Source: Lachnospiraceae bacterium
GTDB lineage: Bacteria; Bacillota; Clostridia; Lachnospirales; Lachnospiraceae
Length of the DNA stretch: 40,509 nt
Direction: 5' to 3'
Assembly: GCA_024693545.1 (NCBI GenBank)
Contig: JAILKT010000099.1
Coordinates: 1 to 40,509 of the forward strand
Positions within the stretch are counted from its first letter, which is position 1; every line of letters starts with the position of its first letter. The notes under the pieces were generated by a model. That model worked only from the letters and a program-made list of their open reading frames with translations, searched no databases and had not been told where the DNA came from. A program made the translations under genes and the position numbers. Of the stretch, positions 8,746-16,186 are shown one piece after another.

Positions 8746-10653
8746 ATGGTATTAGGCGATTTCTCATATGCGACGGCAGGAATAATGCTCCTGCTTCTTG
8801 TTGCGTATTTTGCTCGGCGAAATACCCGTCAGCGATCAGGATTTTATTTTATTTCCTGTGTAATCTCTCTTTCTCTTGTTAATCTGATTAACGAGATAAT
8901 AGTACATCAGACGGAAGATCTTTCAAATGTTGACATCGGAGCGCTTAAGACCAGTGTTTGTTTGTCGATGTTTTTCTTCTGTGCCTTTTATTTCGGAATC
9001 GTTTTCTACTTCTTTGAAATTCTCAGTGTCAGAAAGATCAAGCTGCCGGTTAAGATAATTTTGATCGCATTCGCGACCTTTGAGCTTATCGGTATTTCCA
9101 TATCACCGTCTACGGATTTCTTCTTCAGCATTGAAAACGGGATAGTCTATGTTTCTACGTTGTATAATGTATTTTTCTCGATCGTGATCTGCGTTTTCGC
9201 AGTTTCCGTAGTCCTTTATCTGCATAAATACGGTCAGAATATCAGAAAATACCAGAGATATTCACTTCTTGCTTCGACAGTGACTCTCGGTATCGCATTT
9301 GTCAGCCAGTCTGTATTTCCCAGATATCAGCCGGGATGCGTGATAAGCGCTTTGGCTCTTATTCTGCTGTTTTCTTCCATTGAAGATGCTTCCGAGTTCT
9401 ATTATCAGTATAATATGTGTTTCAACGAATATGCGTTCAAGCAGATCGCCGAGCGCAACTTCAGATACTATAATCTCGAAGGTCTTGTTTTTGCAGGCAT
9501 TGTTGACTTTTCCATGATGAGTATGTACCTTCAGAGAGACATGACCGAGAGGATCGAAAATCGACTTGTTGCCGGTCTCGTAAAGGGTTTTGGAAAGAAA
9601 AACGTATTTTATCTCGATAACGGAATGTTTGTGATCGCAATATCCAGATTAAAGGAAGATACACCGGATGCGATTTATTCGGAGATACAAGAAATCTGTT
9701 CCGGAGTAGGCTCGATTTTGCCGTTGGAGCCGTATATTTCCATACTCAGAAAAGAAGATATAGAAACCGGCGAAGACTGTATAACAGCGGCAGAACTTTT
9801 TAAGTCGGATCCGCCCGAAACCGATTCGGGAAAACGTGTCTTTGAACTTAAAAAAGAGGATTTCAGGCTACACAGAAGAGAAAGAGCCGTTCTTGGTGCG
9901 ATTGCCGACGGTCTTGCGGAGAACCATTTCGTTGTCGTATATCAGCCGATCTATGATGTTACCATAGATACATATGCATCATGTGAAGTACTTATGCGTC
10001 TTAACGATCCTGAACTCGGAGTGCTTTTCCCTGATGAGTTCATACCCGTTGCCGATAAATACGGACTGTCAGGGCAGATCGGCGACAGGATCTTTGAACT
10101 TGTTTGTAAAACACTGAAACGTCATAATCTTAAAGATCTCGGTACAATATTTATGCATATAAACATTTCCCAGTCCCAGTGTATCGGAAACAGGTTGTCT
10201 GACAGCATGGGGGCTATTTGCCGTAAATATGAGATCGACCCCAGAGTGTTCGGTATCGAGATTTCCGAGAATTCATGTATCAAGGACAAAGGCACTATTC
10301 TTGAAAATGTGCTGAGCCTTAAGAGAAAAGGTATGTCCTTTGCGATCGATAATTTCGGTTGTGTATTTTCAAGTGCCGATAAGATAACCGGATTTCCCGT
10401 TAAATACATTAAATTTGACAGAAAAACGATAATCAGCTCTACCATAGGACCCGAAAACAAATCGATCCTTATGCATCTTGTAAAGATGATTAAAGAACTC
10501 GGATACAAGGCTGTTGCGTGCGGTGTGGAAAGCGAAGAGCTTTACAGATCTTTGTATTCTATGGGATTTGATCTTTTCCAGGGCTATTATTTCTCAAAAC
10601 CGCTTTACGAAGATGAGTATATTGAGTTTTTATCCGCACATGCAAGAAGATGA
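8746..10653 (+). CDS. Membrane protein with degenerate GGDEF and probably inactive EAL domain (copy 1)
   Basis: The 635-residue protein has about seven hydrophobic helices in residues 1-210. A GGDEF-like middle region (about 225-370) has lost the active-site motif and reads YLDNGMFVI where GGDEF would be. A full-length EAL domain follows (about 385-632). The EAL Glu is kept (Glu414 in CEVLMRL), as are Asn in HINIS, Glu in GIEISEN, the KxD motif and QGY. The DDFG motif reads Asp535-Asn536-Phe-Gly, and the catalytic Glu of EGVE is Cys592. The spacings 414-535-592 match the family. It is likely a c-di-GMP binding or signalling protein rather than a phosphodiesterase; this is inference. AGGGAG precedes ATG 8746. 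The next gene is a paralogue 19 bases downstream. Confidence 0.88.
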   Translation: MVLGDFSYATAGIMLLLLVAYFARRNTRQRSGFYFISCVISLSLVNLINEIIVHQTEDLSNVDIGALKTSVCLSMFFFCAFYFGIVFYFFEILSVRKIKLPVKIILIAFATFELIGISISPSTDFFFSIENGIVYVSTLYNVFFSIVICVFAVSVVLYLHKYGQNIRKYQRYSLLASTVTLGIAFVSQSVFPRYQPGCVISALALILLFSSIEDASEFYYQYNMCFNEYAFKQIAERNFRYYNLEGLVFAGIVDFSMMSMYLQRDMTERIENRLVAGLVKGFGKKNVFYLDNGMFVIAISRLKEDTPDAIYSEIQEICSGVGSILPLEPYISILRKEDIETGEDCITAAELFKSDPPETDSGKRVFELKKEDFRLHRRERAVLGAIADGLAENHFVVVYQPIYDVTIDTYASCEVLMRLNDPELGVLFPDEFIPVADKYGLSGQIGDRIFELVCKTLKRHNLKDLGTIFMHINISQSQCIGNRLSDSMGAICRKYEIDPRVFGIEISENSCIKDKGTILENVLSLKRKGMSFAIDNFGCVFSSADKITGFPVKYIKFDRKTIISSTIGPENKSILMHLVKMIKELGYKAVACGVESEELYRSLYSMGFDLFQGYYFSKPLYEDEYIEFLSAHARR

Positions 10654-10672
10654 AAGGAGGTAGTGGGCCGTT

Positions 10673-12583
10673 ATGTCATTATGTTTTGATCTGACAGCAT
10701 TATTGGTTTCAGTGATCATGCTCTTCACGTATTACATAAGACGTAATATATTCATGAAGAGCGGCTATTACTATAGCCTTTATCTGAGTCTGCTTATCCT
10801 TTTGTCCGTATCGGAGATAGTTCTTGATCTGTCACATGCCGATATGGCATCCATGAGTCCGCGTTTTTGGTATTCCGTCAAAGTCATAGGAGTGTTCATC
10901 ACATACTTTCTGACGTACATAGTGCTTCGGTACTTCTGGGCTGTAATGAACTTAAAGAAGATCGGTAAGGCATTCCGTATCGTTATACTCGTATATGTTT
11001 TGATAATGACCTTTATAATCGTTGCGACGCCGTTTACGGGATGGGTATTAAAATTTGAAAACGGGCAGGTGATCAGAGGCGTACTATATCTGGTGCCTTA
11101 CTATGTCGGTCTGTTTACATTTGCGATAGTACTGATATCCGCATTCCTTTTCAGAGAAAAACTTTCGAAGTCCGGCTTGCTCGTTGTGCTGCTGAGTGTA
11201 TTTTTCCTTGTCTGCGCGGGTGTTTGGCAGATATTATATGCGGATGAGCTTAATATCAAGCTTTTCCCTTACGCCTATATGATCGTCGGTATGCTCCTCT
11301 ATACGACGCTTCAGGATCCGTATCTTTACTATTACAAATACAATCTTTGCTTTAATGAAAGATGTTTCCTTGACAGTGTTGATAATAAGCTGAGCGAGGG
11401 CAAGAAGTTCTCCGTATTTTTCCTTGGTATCGACAACATGGGTCTTGTGGTTGAGGCGCTTCCCGAAACAAAGAGGGTAGAGCTTGAAAACAGGATCATA
11501 AGCATGTTGCATGAAATATGCAAGAAGAAGAATGTGTTCATAGTAGATGAGCTTTCGTTTGCGATCATTACGACGCAAGACGTAAGGGAAGTAGTTGTGC
11601 GCGTGTCGAATCAGGTGGATAAGATATGTTTTGATCTCGATATGAAGAAATCACTTTCACCCATCATATATGCGTTCCGCTATGATGCATTTGATTCATT
11701 CGATCACATATACAAAGCTCTTTCTTATGTCAAGGACAAGAAGGACAGAGAGAATGAAAACGATATGATCGTATTCCTCAACACCTCGCGCTTTGATTAT
11801 TATGACCGTGAACTTAAGGTTTATTCGGCCGTCATGAGGGCGATCAAGAATGAATCTTTCACTGTATATTTCCAGCCGATATTCAACAGCGACAATTCCG
11901 ATTTCGTTTCGGCTGAGGCATTACTGCGTATCGAGGATAAGGATCTTGGACTTATTTATCCTTCGGAGTTTATCCCTGTTGCCGAAAAGAACGGTCTTAT
12001 CAGCAAGCTGGGCGAGCTTGTGTTTAACCGTGTGTGCAGTATAGCGTCAAAATATAACCTTCATTCGCTCGGAATGGATTTTATTGACATAAACATTTCT
12101 TATCTGCAGTGTATCAGATCGGATATGGCTGACAGGATGATCGAGATAGCAAAGAAGTATCATCTTTCACCGGGATTTATCAACCTTGAGATCACGGACA
12201 AAGCTTTCCGTTTCGATGAGAACAGCACCTTGACGATGAATATTAAGAAACTCATGGATTTCGGAATGACATTTACGATAGACAATTTCGGAACGGCCGC
12301 TGCCAATGCCGAAAAGATCGTCAGATTCCCTGTCAGGTATGTCAAATTTGACAGATCGGTAATTTGGAATTCGCTGCTCAGTGACAAATGTAAGATCGTT
12401 ACCGGAAACATGGTACGCATGATAAGAGACCTTAATCTTAAGGCCGTTGCCTGCGGTATTGAAACCGACAATCTGCTCGGTGTGATTGCCGATATGGATT
12501 TCAGCTTTTATCAGGGTTATTATTTCTCAAAGCCGATACCGGAAGATGAATTTGTTTATTTCCTGACGAGCCGTCTTTCGTAA
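10673..12583 (+). CDS. Membrane protein with degenerate GGDEF and probably inactive EAL domain (copy 2)
   Basis: This 636-residue paralogue of the preceding gene has the same layout: about seven N-terminal hydrophobic helices (1-210), a shared YYYKYNLCFNE segment, a GGDEF-like middle without the motif (IVDELSFAII), and a C-terminal EAL domain (about 385-633). The EAL Glu is present (Glu415 in AEALLRI), as are Asn in DINIS and the KxD and QGY motifs. It shares both replacements with its neighbour: Asp537-Asn538-Phe-Gly instead of DDFG and Cys594 instead of the catalytic Glu. In addition the second Glu of ExTE is Asp (LEITD). AAAGGAGG at 10653-10660 overlaps the end of copy 1, so the two are probably co-transcribed. 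Tandem duplication and divergence is the likely origin. Confidence 0.88.
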   Translation: MSLCFDLTALLVSVIMLFTYYIRRNIFMKSGYYYSLYLSLLILLSVSEIVLDLSHADMASMSPRFWYSVKVIGVFITYFLTYIVLRYFWAVMNLKKIGKAFRIVILVYVLIMTFIIVATPFTGWVLKFENGQVIRGVLYLVPYYVGLFTFAIVLISAFLFREKLSKSGLLVVLLSVFFLVCAGVWQILYADELNIKLFPYAYMIVGMLLYTTLQDPYLYYYKYNLCFNERCFLDSVDNKLSEGKKFSVFFLGIDNMGLVVEALPETKRVELENRIISMLHEICKKKNVFIVDELSFAIITTQDVREVVVRVSNQVDKICFDLDMKKSLSPIIYAFRYDAFDSFDHIYKALSYVKDKKDRENENDMIVFLNTSRFDYYDRELKVYSAVMRAIKNESFTVYFQPIFNSDNSDFVSAEALLRIEDKDLGLIYPSEFIPVAEKNGLISKLGELVFNRVCSIASKYNLHSLGMDFIDINISYLQCIRSDMADRMIEIAKKYHLSPGFINLEITDKAFRFDENSTLTMNIKKLMDFGMTFTIDNFGTAAANAEKIVRFPVRYVKFDRSVIWNSLLSDKCKIVTGNMVRMIRDLNLKAVACGIETDNLLGVIADMDFSFYQGYYFSKPIPEDEFVYFLTSRLS

Positions 12584-12635
12584 GCGGTGTACTCGTGACT
12601 ATTGCCGTGTGAGGCTTTGCTGAAGGGGTGAGAAA

Positions 12636-13196
12636 ATGATCTTTAAGGATTCGGAACTTATATGGGAAAAAACGGAGTCTCATGAGATACTGAAGACTCC
12701 TATTTTTGATGTTTGTTCGCAGCATGAGAAAAACCTGACTCTCGGTGTGGAAGGAGATTATATTGCGATCGCAGCGCCTGTATGGGTAAGTGTGATCGCG
12801 GTCATCGACGGTAAGTTCGCTATGGTCAGACAGTACAGACATGCATACGGAAAGATCACAGTTGAATTTCCGGGAGGACTTGCGGATGACAGCGAAGATC
12901 CGGCATATGCGGCGGCAAGAGAACTTGAGGAAGAAACAGGGCTGAAAGCCGGAAAGATGAAGCTGCTTGCGGCGCTGAACCCGAATCCGGCCATTTTCAA
13001 CAATAAGGTATATTTTTATCTTGCGGAGGAAATAAAAGATTCCGGCAAAAACAATACCGATGATGATGAGATATTAAACTGCATATATGTACCGGTGGAA
13101 GAGGTGATCTCATCGTTTGGCAGCAGTGAATACTGTCACGCATTTGTGGGAACGGCCATCGCACTTTATCTGAGAGAAACAAAACGGAATCCGTAA
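12636..13196 (+). CDS. NUDIX hydrolase, ADP-ribose pyrophosphatase type
   Basis: The protein has 186 residues. A complete Nudix box runs from Gly81 to Leu103 (Gly81, Glu87, Arg95, Glu96, Glu99, Glu100, Gly102), fitting GX5EX7REUXEEXGU exactly. The preceding VRQYRHAYGKITVEFPGG segment is typical of ADP-ribose pyrophosphatases, which hydrolyse ADP-ribose to AMP and ribose-5-phosphate in the cytoplasm. Pro-Asn-Pro at 112-114 (LNPNPAIFNN) occupies the position after the box where such enzymes contact substrate. Substrate assignment is by family resemblance only. The gene is 52 bases after the EAL pair and converges with a minus-strand gene. Confidence 0.88.
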   Translation: MIFKDSELIWEKTESHEILKTPIFDVCSQHEKNLTLGVEGDYIAIAAPVWVSVIAVIDGKFAMVRQYRHAYGKITVEFPGGLADDSEDPAYAAARELEEETGLKAGKMKLLAALNPNPAIFNNKVYFYLAEEIKDSGKNNTDDDEILNCIYVPVEEVISSFGSSEYCHAFVGTAIALYLRETKRNP

Positions 13197-13233
13197 ATGC
13201 AGATCCGGAATGAACGCATTTACTGATTCCGTT
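13183..13233. terminator. Bidirectional terminator between convergent genes
   Basis: Eighteen-base arms at 13183-13200 and 13216-13233 pair with one mismatch around a 15-base loop. The NUDIX stop codon lies inside the left arm. T-rich tracts follow on both strands (ATTATTTCTG on plus, TTTTGTTTC on minus). It would end transcription of both the NUDIX gene and the minus-strand membrane protein gene. Confidence 0.7.
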
Positions 13234-13263
13234 ATTATTTCTGTTCAAATATATCTGATTACG

Positions 13264-14004
13264 TCAATTACCGCCGAAGAAGTTAGCGAAACTGAAACCT
13301 GTAGGCATCGGAAGTGTGATCATATAGACAGTGGCAATGATCAGACAAACAACGGCTATGCAAAGAACCGCGAAACGATTGGGGATCTTTTTAAATACGC
13401 CGATGATACCGAGCATAAACAGTACTATGGAATATATAACGTTTACAAGATTGAACGAATCACCGCTTGAATTGTCACGCTGACCTTCTTCAAGAAGTGA
13501 CTGGGATTCTTCAAGAAGAGCATTGGCATTAGCGAAATACTCATCCATCATACCTTCAACTTCAAAAGGCGAGCTCATATCATCAGTCATTTTTTCAAAC
13601 GCGTTTGCCATGATCTCGCTGCAGTTTTGCTCAATAAAAGAATTGAGTTTTTCTTCAATGAAAGCTGCTTCAAGCTCGTCTCCTTTTGCATGCGCAAGTT
13701 CCATATCAAAATTGTATTCCATCATGGTGTTCCAAGCGAGCTGATCGGAAAGATAAATCTGCATTCCTGCATTATATTCTGAATTTCCTTCCGAAGAAAG
13801 GTTGTTGCTTTTTGTATAATTGGTAGCCTGATTTCCGCCGTGCAGGGAACCGATCCAGGAAGCCCATGCTGTGAGGATTGCCGTAATACCAAGGAAAATT
13901 GCTACAAGAACTTCGACTTTTTTATCGCTCATGAAGCCTTTGGATTCTTCCTGCTTTTCTTCGGTGTTTTCAGCTGTGGATGTTTCTTTGATCTCTTCTG
14001 ACAT
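13264..14004 (-). CDS. Three-helix membrane protein of unknown function, DUF4337-like
   Basis: The 246-residue protein starts with a charged tail rich in Glu (about 1-25). One membrane helix follows (31-53), then a polar central region (about 60-180) with SDQLAWNTMMEY and many acidic residues, and two closely spaced C-terminal helices (185-204 and 209-231). This layout, with an aromatic YLSDQLAW segment after the first helix, resembles the DUF4337 family, but I could not confirm the match. No catalytic motif is seen. GGAGG (complement of 13013+1000, i.e. 14013-14017) lies 8 bases before the ATG. A good promoter is present on the minus strand at 14043-14071, so it is probably transcribed alone. 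Confidence 0.8.
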   Translation of the reverse strand: MSEEIKETSTAENTEEKQEESKGFMSDKKVEVLVAIFLGITAILTAWASWIGSLHGGNQATNYTKSNNLSSEGNSEYNAGMQIYLSDQLAWNTMMEYNFDMELAHAKGDELEAAFIEEKLNSFIEQNCSEIMANAFEKMTDDMSSPFEVEGMMDEYFANANALLEESQSLLEEGQRDNSSGDSFNLVNVIYSIVLFMLGIIGVFKKIPNRFAVLCIAVVCLIIATVYMITLPMPTGFSFANFFGGN

Positions 14005-14042
14005 TTTATTAACCTCCGATATAAATTTATATACACAGATGA

Positions 14043-14071
14043 ATTATAATGAAATGAAGTATGAATATCAA
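14043..14071 (-). promoter_or_regulatory. Sigma-A promoter for the three-helix membrane protein
   Basis: On the minus strand, TTGATA (complement of 14066-14071) and TATAAT (complement of 14043-14048) are 17 bases apart. The -10 is a perfect consensus and the -35 matches five of six. It lies about 40 bases before the ATG at 14004. Confidence 0.7.
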
Positions 14072-14115
14072 GCGATTATTTTCCGGCCGGAGTACTTTGC
14101 CTGCTACACCGGAGT

Positions 14116-16017
14116 TTAAGTGTAATAGGGGCTTATGATGCGGTAGAGTCTTCTGAGAGGAAGACCGACGATATTGTAGTAATCGCCTTCTATCGATGAT
14201 ATATAGGGAGCAAAAAGTCCCTGGATCGCATAAGACCCGGCTTTGTCGAAAGGCTCGCCGCTTGCTATATAGGCGTTGATCTCATTTTGTGAAAGGGAGT
14301 CAAAGGTCACGGTGCTTACTTCTGATTCGCTATATACGGAGGTTTCGCCGTCCCCGTTTCGAACTATTACGGCGATTCCCGTATGAACCTTGTGTGATCT
14401 GCCGGAGAGTGCGCCGAGCATACGGACGGCCTCATCCGCGCTGTGAGGCTTACCGAGTACCGAGCCGTCCAGATCCACAACGGTATCGGAACCGATCACG
14501 ATAACGCTTTCGGATCCTGCGAGACTGCTGAAAACATCTTTTGCTTTAAGCATGGCAAGCTCTTTGACAAGTGATGAAGGATCCTTTGTCGCGGAGGTTT
14601 CATTTGCACCCGAAACCATGACTTCAAAAGGAATGCCGAGCTTTGCGAGAATCTCTCTTCGCCTCGGAGATGCCGAAGCAAGAATTAAACGCGGTCCTTT
14701 TGATAAAGACAAAACACCGGCTGCCGCATTCCTGATCTCTTTTTCGGAAGCGGAGGTCGTACCGCTTACCATCGCAGAGTTGCCGCCGCCTTTGATATCG
14801 ATCTTTTCCTTTAGACCGGAAAGAAGTACGCGGGCATCGTTTCCGCCACCTATAATAAATCTGTATCCTTTTTCGTCGTTTCCGGTAAAGAAGAACACCG
14901 GAGCCGCTTCGGCGGGGACAGTGTCTGCCGGATGTCCCATGGAAGGAGAGGATGAAGGCTTTTCTGACTGTCCGGTTAGACTGTTTACACATCTTCTGGC
15001 TGTATTTTGATCTATATCCGGGCAAAAGAAAATTCGTGAACCGTCGGCAGAGGCTTTTTTCATAAGTATTTCGGCGATGGTTTCGTCTTTTGCATATATG
15101 GACTGTTTAGCAGCTGAAAGTGCGTCACACTGCTGCTTGACTTTTGCAGGAGTGTCGCCTTCCTTCGCCGAGAGAAGATGCATGATCTCAAGTTCGTCCA
15201 TACGCAGTCTGCGCATAGATTTAAGTGCGGCAGCTCCGCATACTATTGTAAATCTGGTACCGCCCCTAAAATGCTCCGCGTTCATGATCTTTATAAGTCC
15301 GATGCAACCTGTTGTTTTTACATGAGGGGCACAGCAGGCGCAGGTATCCACGCCGGTAATGTCCACGATCCTGATCTTGTCGGGAAGGGGAAGAAGGTTT
15401 CTTGCGGAACGCTCGGAAGGGAGTGATGTTTGTTCGGCACCCGGAGAGAGGGCATTGCCTTCGTCATAGAATTTACTGCGGCAGGGCGTTTTCGAGAGCT
15501 CATTTCCGGATATGAACTTCGTTATGATCTCAATATTATCGGTAACAGCCTTGTTAGCCGTGTCCTCGATCAAACAGAGCTCATCGTCTGTAAAAGTTCC
15601 GGCTATATCAAATACGGTGCTCCCGCTTCGCAAATGAAAACCGACATTGTCTTTGTCGAAGAGCTTTTTAATGATCCCGCTCATTATATGCTCGGCCGTA
15701 TGGTGCTGCATGTTTGAAAAACGCTTATCCCAGTCAAGGGTGCCGGTTACCGCGGAGCCGGCTTCGAGAGCCTTATCGGTCAAATGAGTTATGATGCCGT
15801 CACTTTCCTCGGATACATGTATCACATTGGCGGTAATATCGCCACACGTGATCGTTCCAGTATCACATTCCTGACCGCCGCCTTCGGGAAAGAACGCCGT
15901 TTCGTTCAGCACAACACGGTATAGCCCGTCTTTATCCGGGACTGTTTCGCAGCTTTCGACCTTAGCTTTGAATGTCCGTATCATCGAATCATCATAGTAG
16001 AGTTTTACGGTTTCCAC
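14116..16017 (-). CDS. AlaX-type tRNA editing protein fused to Maf nucleotide pyrophosphatase
   Basis: The single 633-residue protein joins two families. The N-terminal part (about 1-265) is an alanyl-tRNA editing domain: FFPEGGGQECDTG at 42-54, the zinc motif HHTAEH at 105-110, and Cys228/His232 in DTCACCAPHVKTTG. It would deacylate mischarged tRNA-Ala. Residues about 270-435 resemble the region after the editing domain in AlaX-L/AlaRS, with a Gly-rich IKGGGNSAMVSG at 408-419 and a low-complexity Ser/Pro insert near 350-372. The C-terminal part (about 443-628) is Maf: LILASASPRRREIL at 444-457, GSDTVVDLDG at 509-518 and SGEPFDKAGSYAIQG at 586-600. Maf proteins hydrolyse non-canonical or pyrimidine NTPs. 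The start is GTG at 16017, with AAGGAG (complement of 16025-16030) 7 bases before it. Confidence 0.88.
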   Translation of the reverse strand: METVKLYYDDSMIRTFKAKVESCETVPDKDGLYRVVLNETAFFPEGGGQECDTGTITCGDITANVIHVSEESDGIITHLTDKALEAGSAVTGTLDWDKRFSNMQHHTAEHIMSGIIKKLFDKDNVGFHLRSGSTVFDIAGTFTDDELCLIEDTANKAVTDNIEIITKFISGNELSKTPCRSKFYDEGNALSPGAEQTSLPSERSARNLLPLPDKIRIVDITGVDTCACCAPHVKTTGCIGLIKIMNAEHFRGGTRFTIVCGAAALKSMRRLRMDELEIMHLLSAKEGDTPAKVKQQCDALSAAKQSIYAKDETIAEILMKKASADGSRIFFCPDIDQNTARRCVNSLTGQSEKPSSSPSMGHPADTVPAEAAPVFFFTGNDEKGYRFIIGGGNDARVLLSGLKEKIDIKGGGNSAMVSGTTSASEKEIRNAAAGVLSLSKGPRLILASASPRRREILAKLGIPFEVMVSGANETSATKDPSSLVKELAMLKAKDVFSSLAGSESVIVIGSDTVVDLDGSVLGKPHSADEAVRMLGALSGRSHKVHTGIAVIVRNGDGETSVYSESEVSTVTFDSLSQNEINAYIASGEPFDKAGSYAIQGLFAPYISSIEGDYYNIVGLPLRRLYRIISPYYT

Positions 16018-16026
16018 TTTTTTTCT

Positions 16027-16066
16027 CCTTGATCTCTATATTGTATCTTCTTAAGAGAATACCACA
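16027..16066 (-). promoter_or_regulatory. Possible promoter for the AlaX-Maf gene
   Basis: On the minus strand a TACAAT -10-like box is preceded at 16-base spacing by TTGTGG. The -10 matches five of six consensus bases and the -35 only three. It lies in the 169-base divergent gap with recG. The match is modest. Confidence 0.3.
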
Positions 16067-16096
16067 AAAGAAATAACATTTACATAACAAAATAGT

Positions 16097-16104
16097 CCCC
16101 CCCC
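16097..16104. repeat. Homopolymer of eight C in the divergent promoter region
   Basis: Eight consecutive C bases lie between the AlaX-Maf and recG genes, 11 bases before the recG -35 box. Such tracts can change length by replication slippage and can alter nearby promoter strength. No direct evidence of variation is available in one sequence. Confidence 0.7.
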
Positions 16105-16115
16105 GTTGGGTGAAT

Positions 16116-16144
16116 TTGAAAATTTGTTCGACATCTGATAATAT
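16116..16144 (+). promoter_or_regulatory. Sigma-A promoter for recG
   Basis: TTGAAA (16116-16121) and TAATAT (16139-16144) are separated by 17 bases, with a TG extension one base before the -10 (TGA-TAATAT). It lies about 43 bases before ATG 16187. Confidence 0.55.
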
Positions 16145-16186
16145 GAAACAGGTCTAAAGTTTCTGATTCGAGAAGGAGCAAAATGT

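Noticed and set aside
13201-13470. Plus-strand open frames opposite the three-helix membrane protein
   Set aside because: The minus-strand frame has a ribosome site, a promoter and clear membrane helices; the plus-strand frames have none of these.
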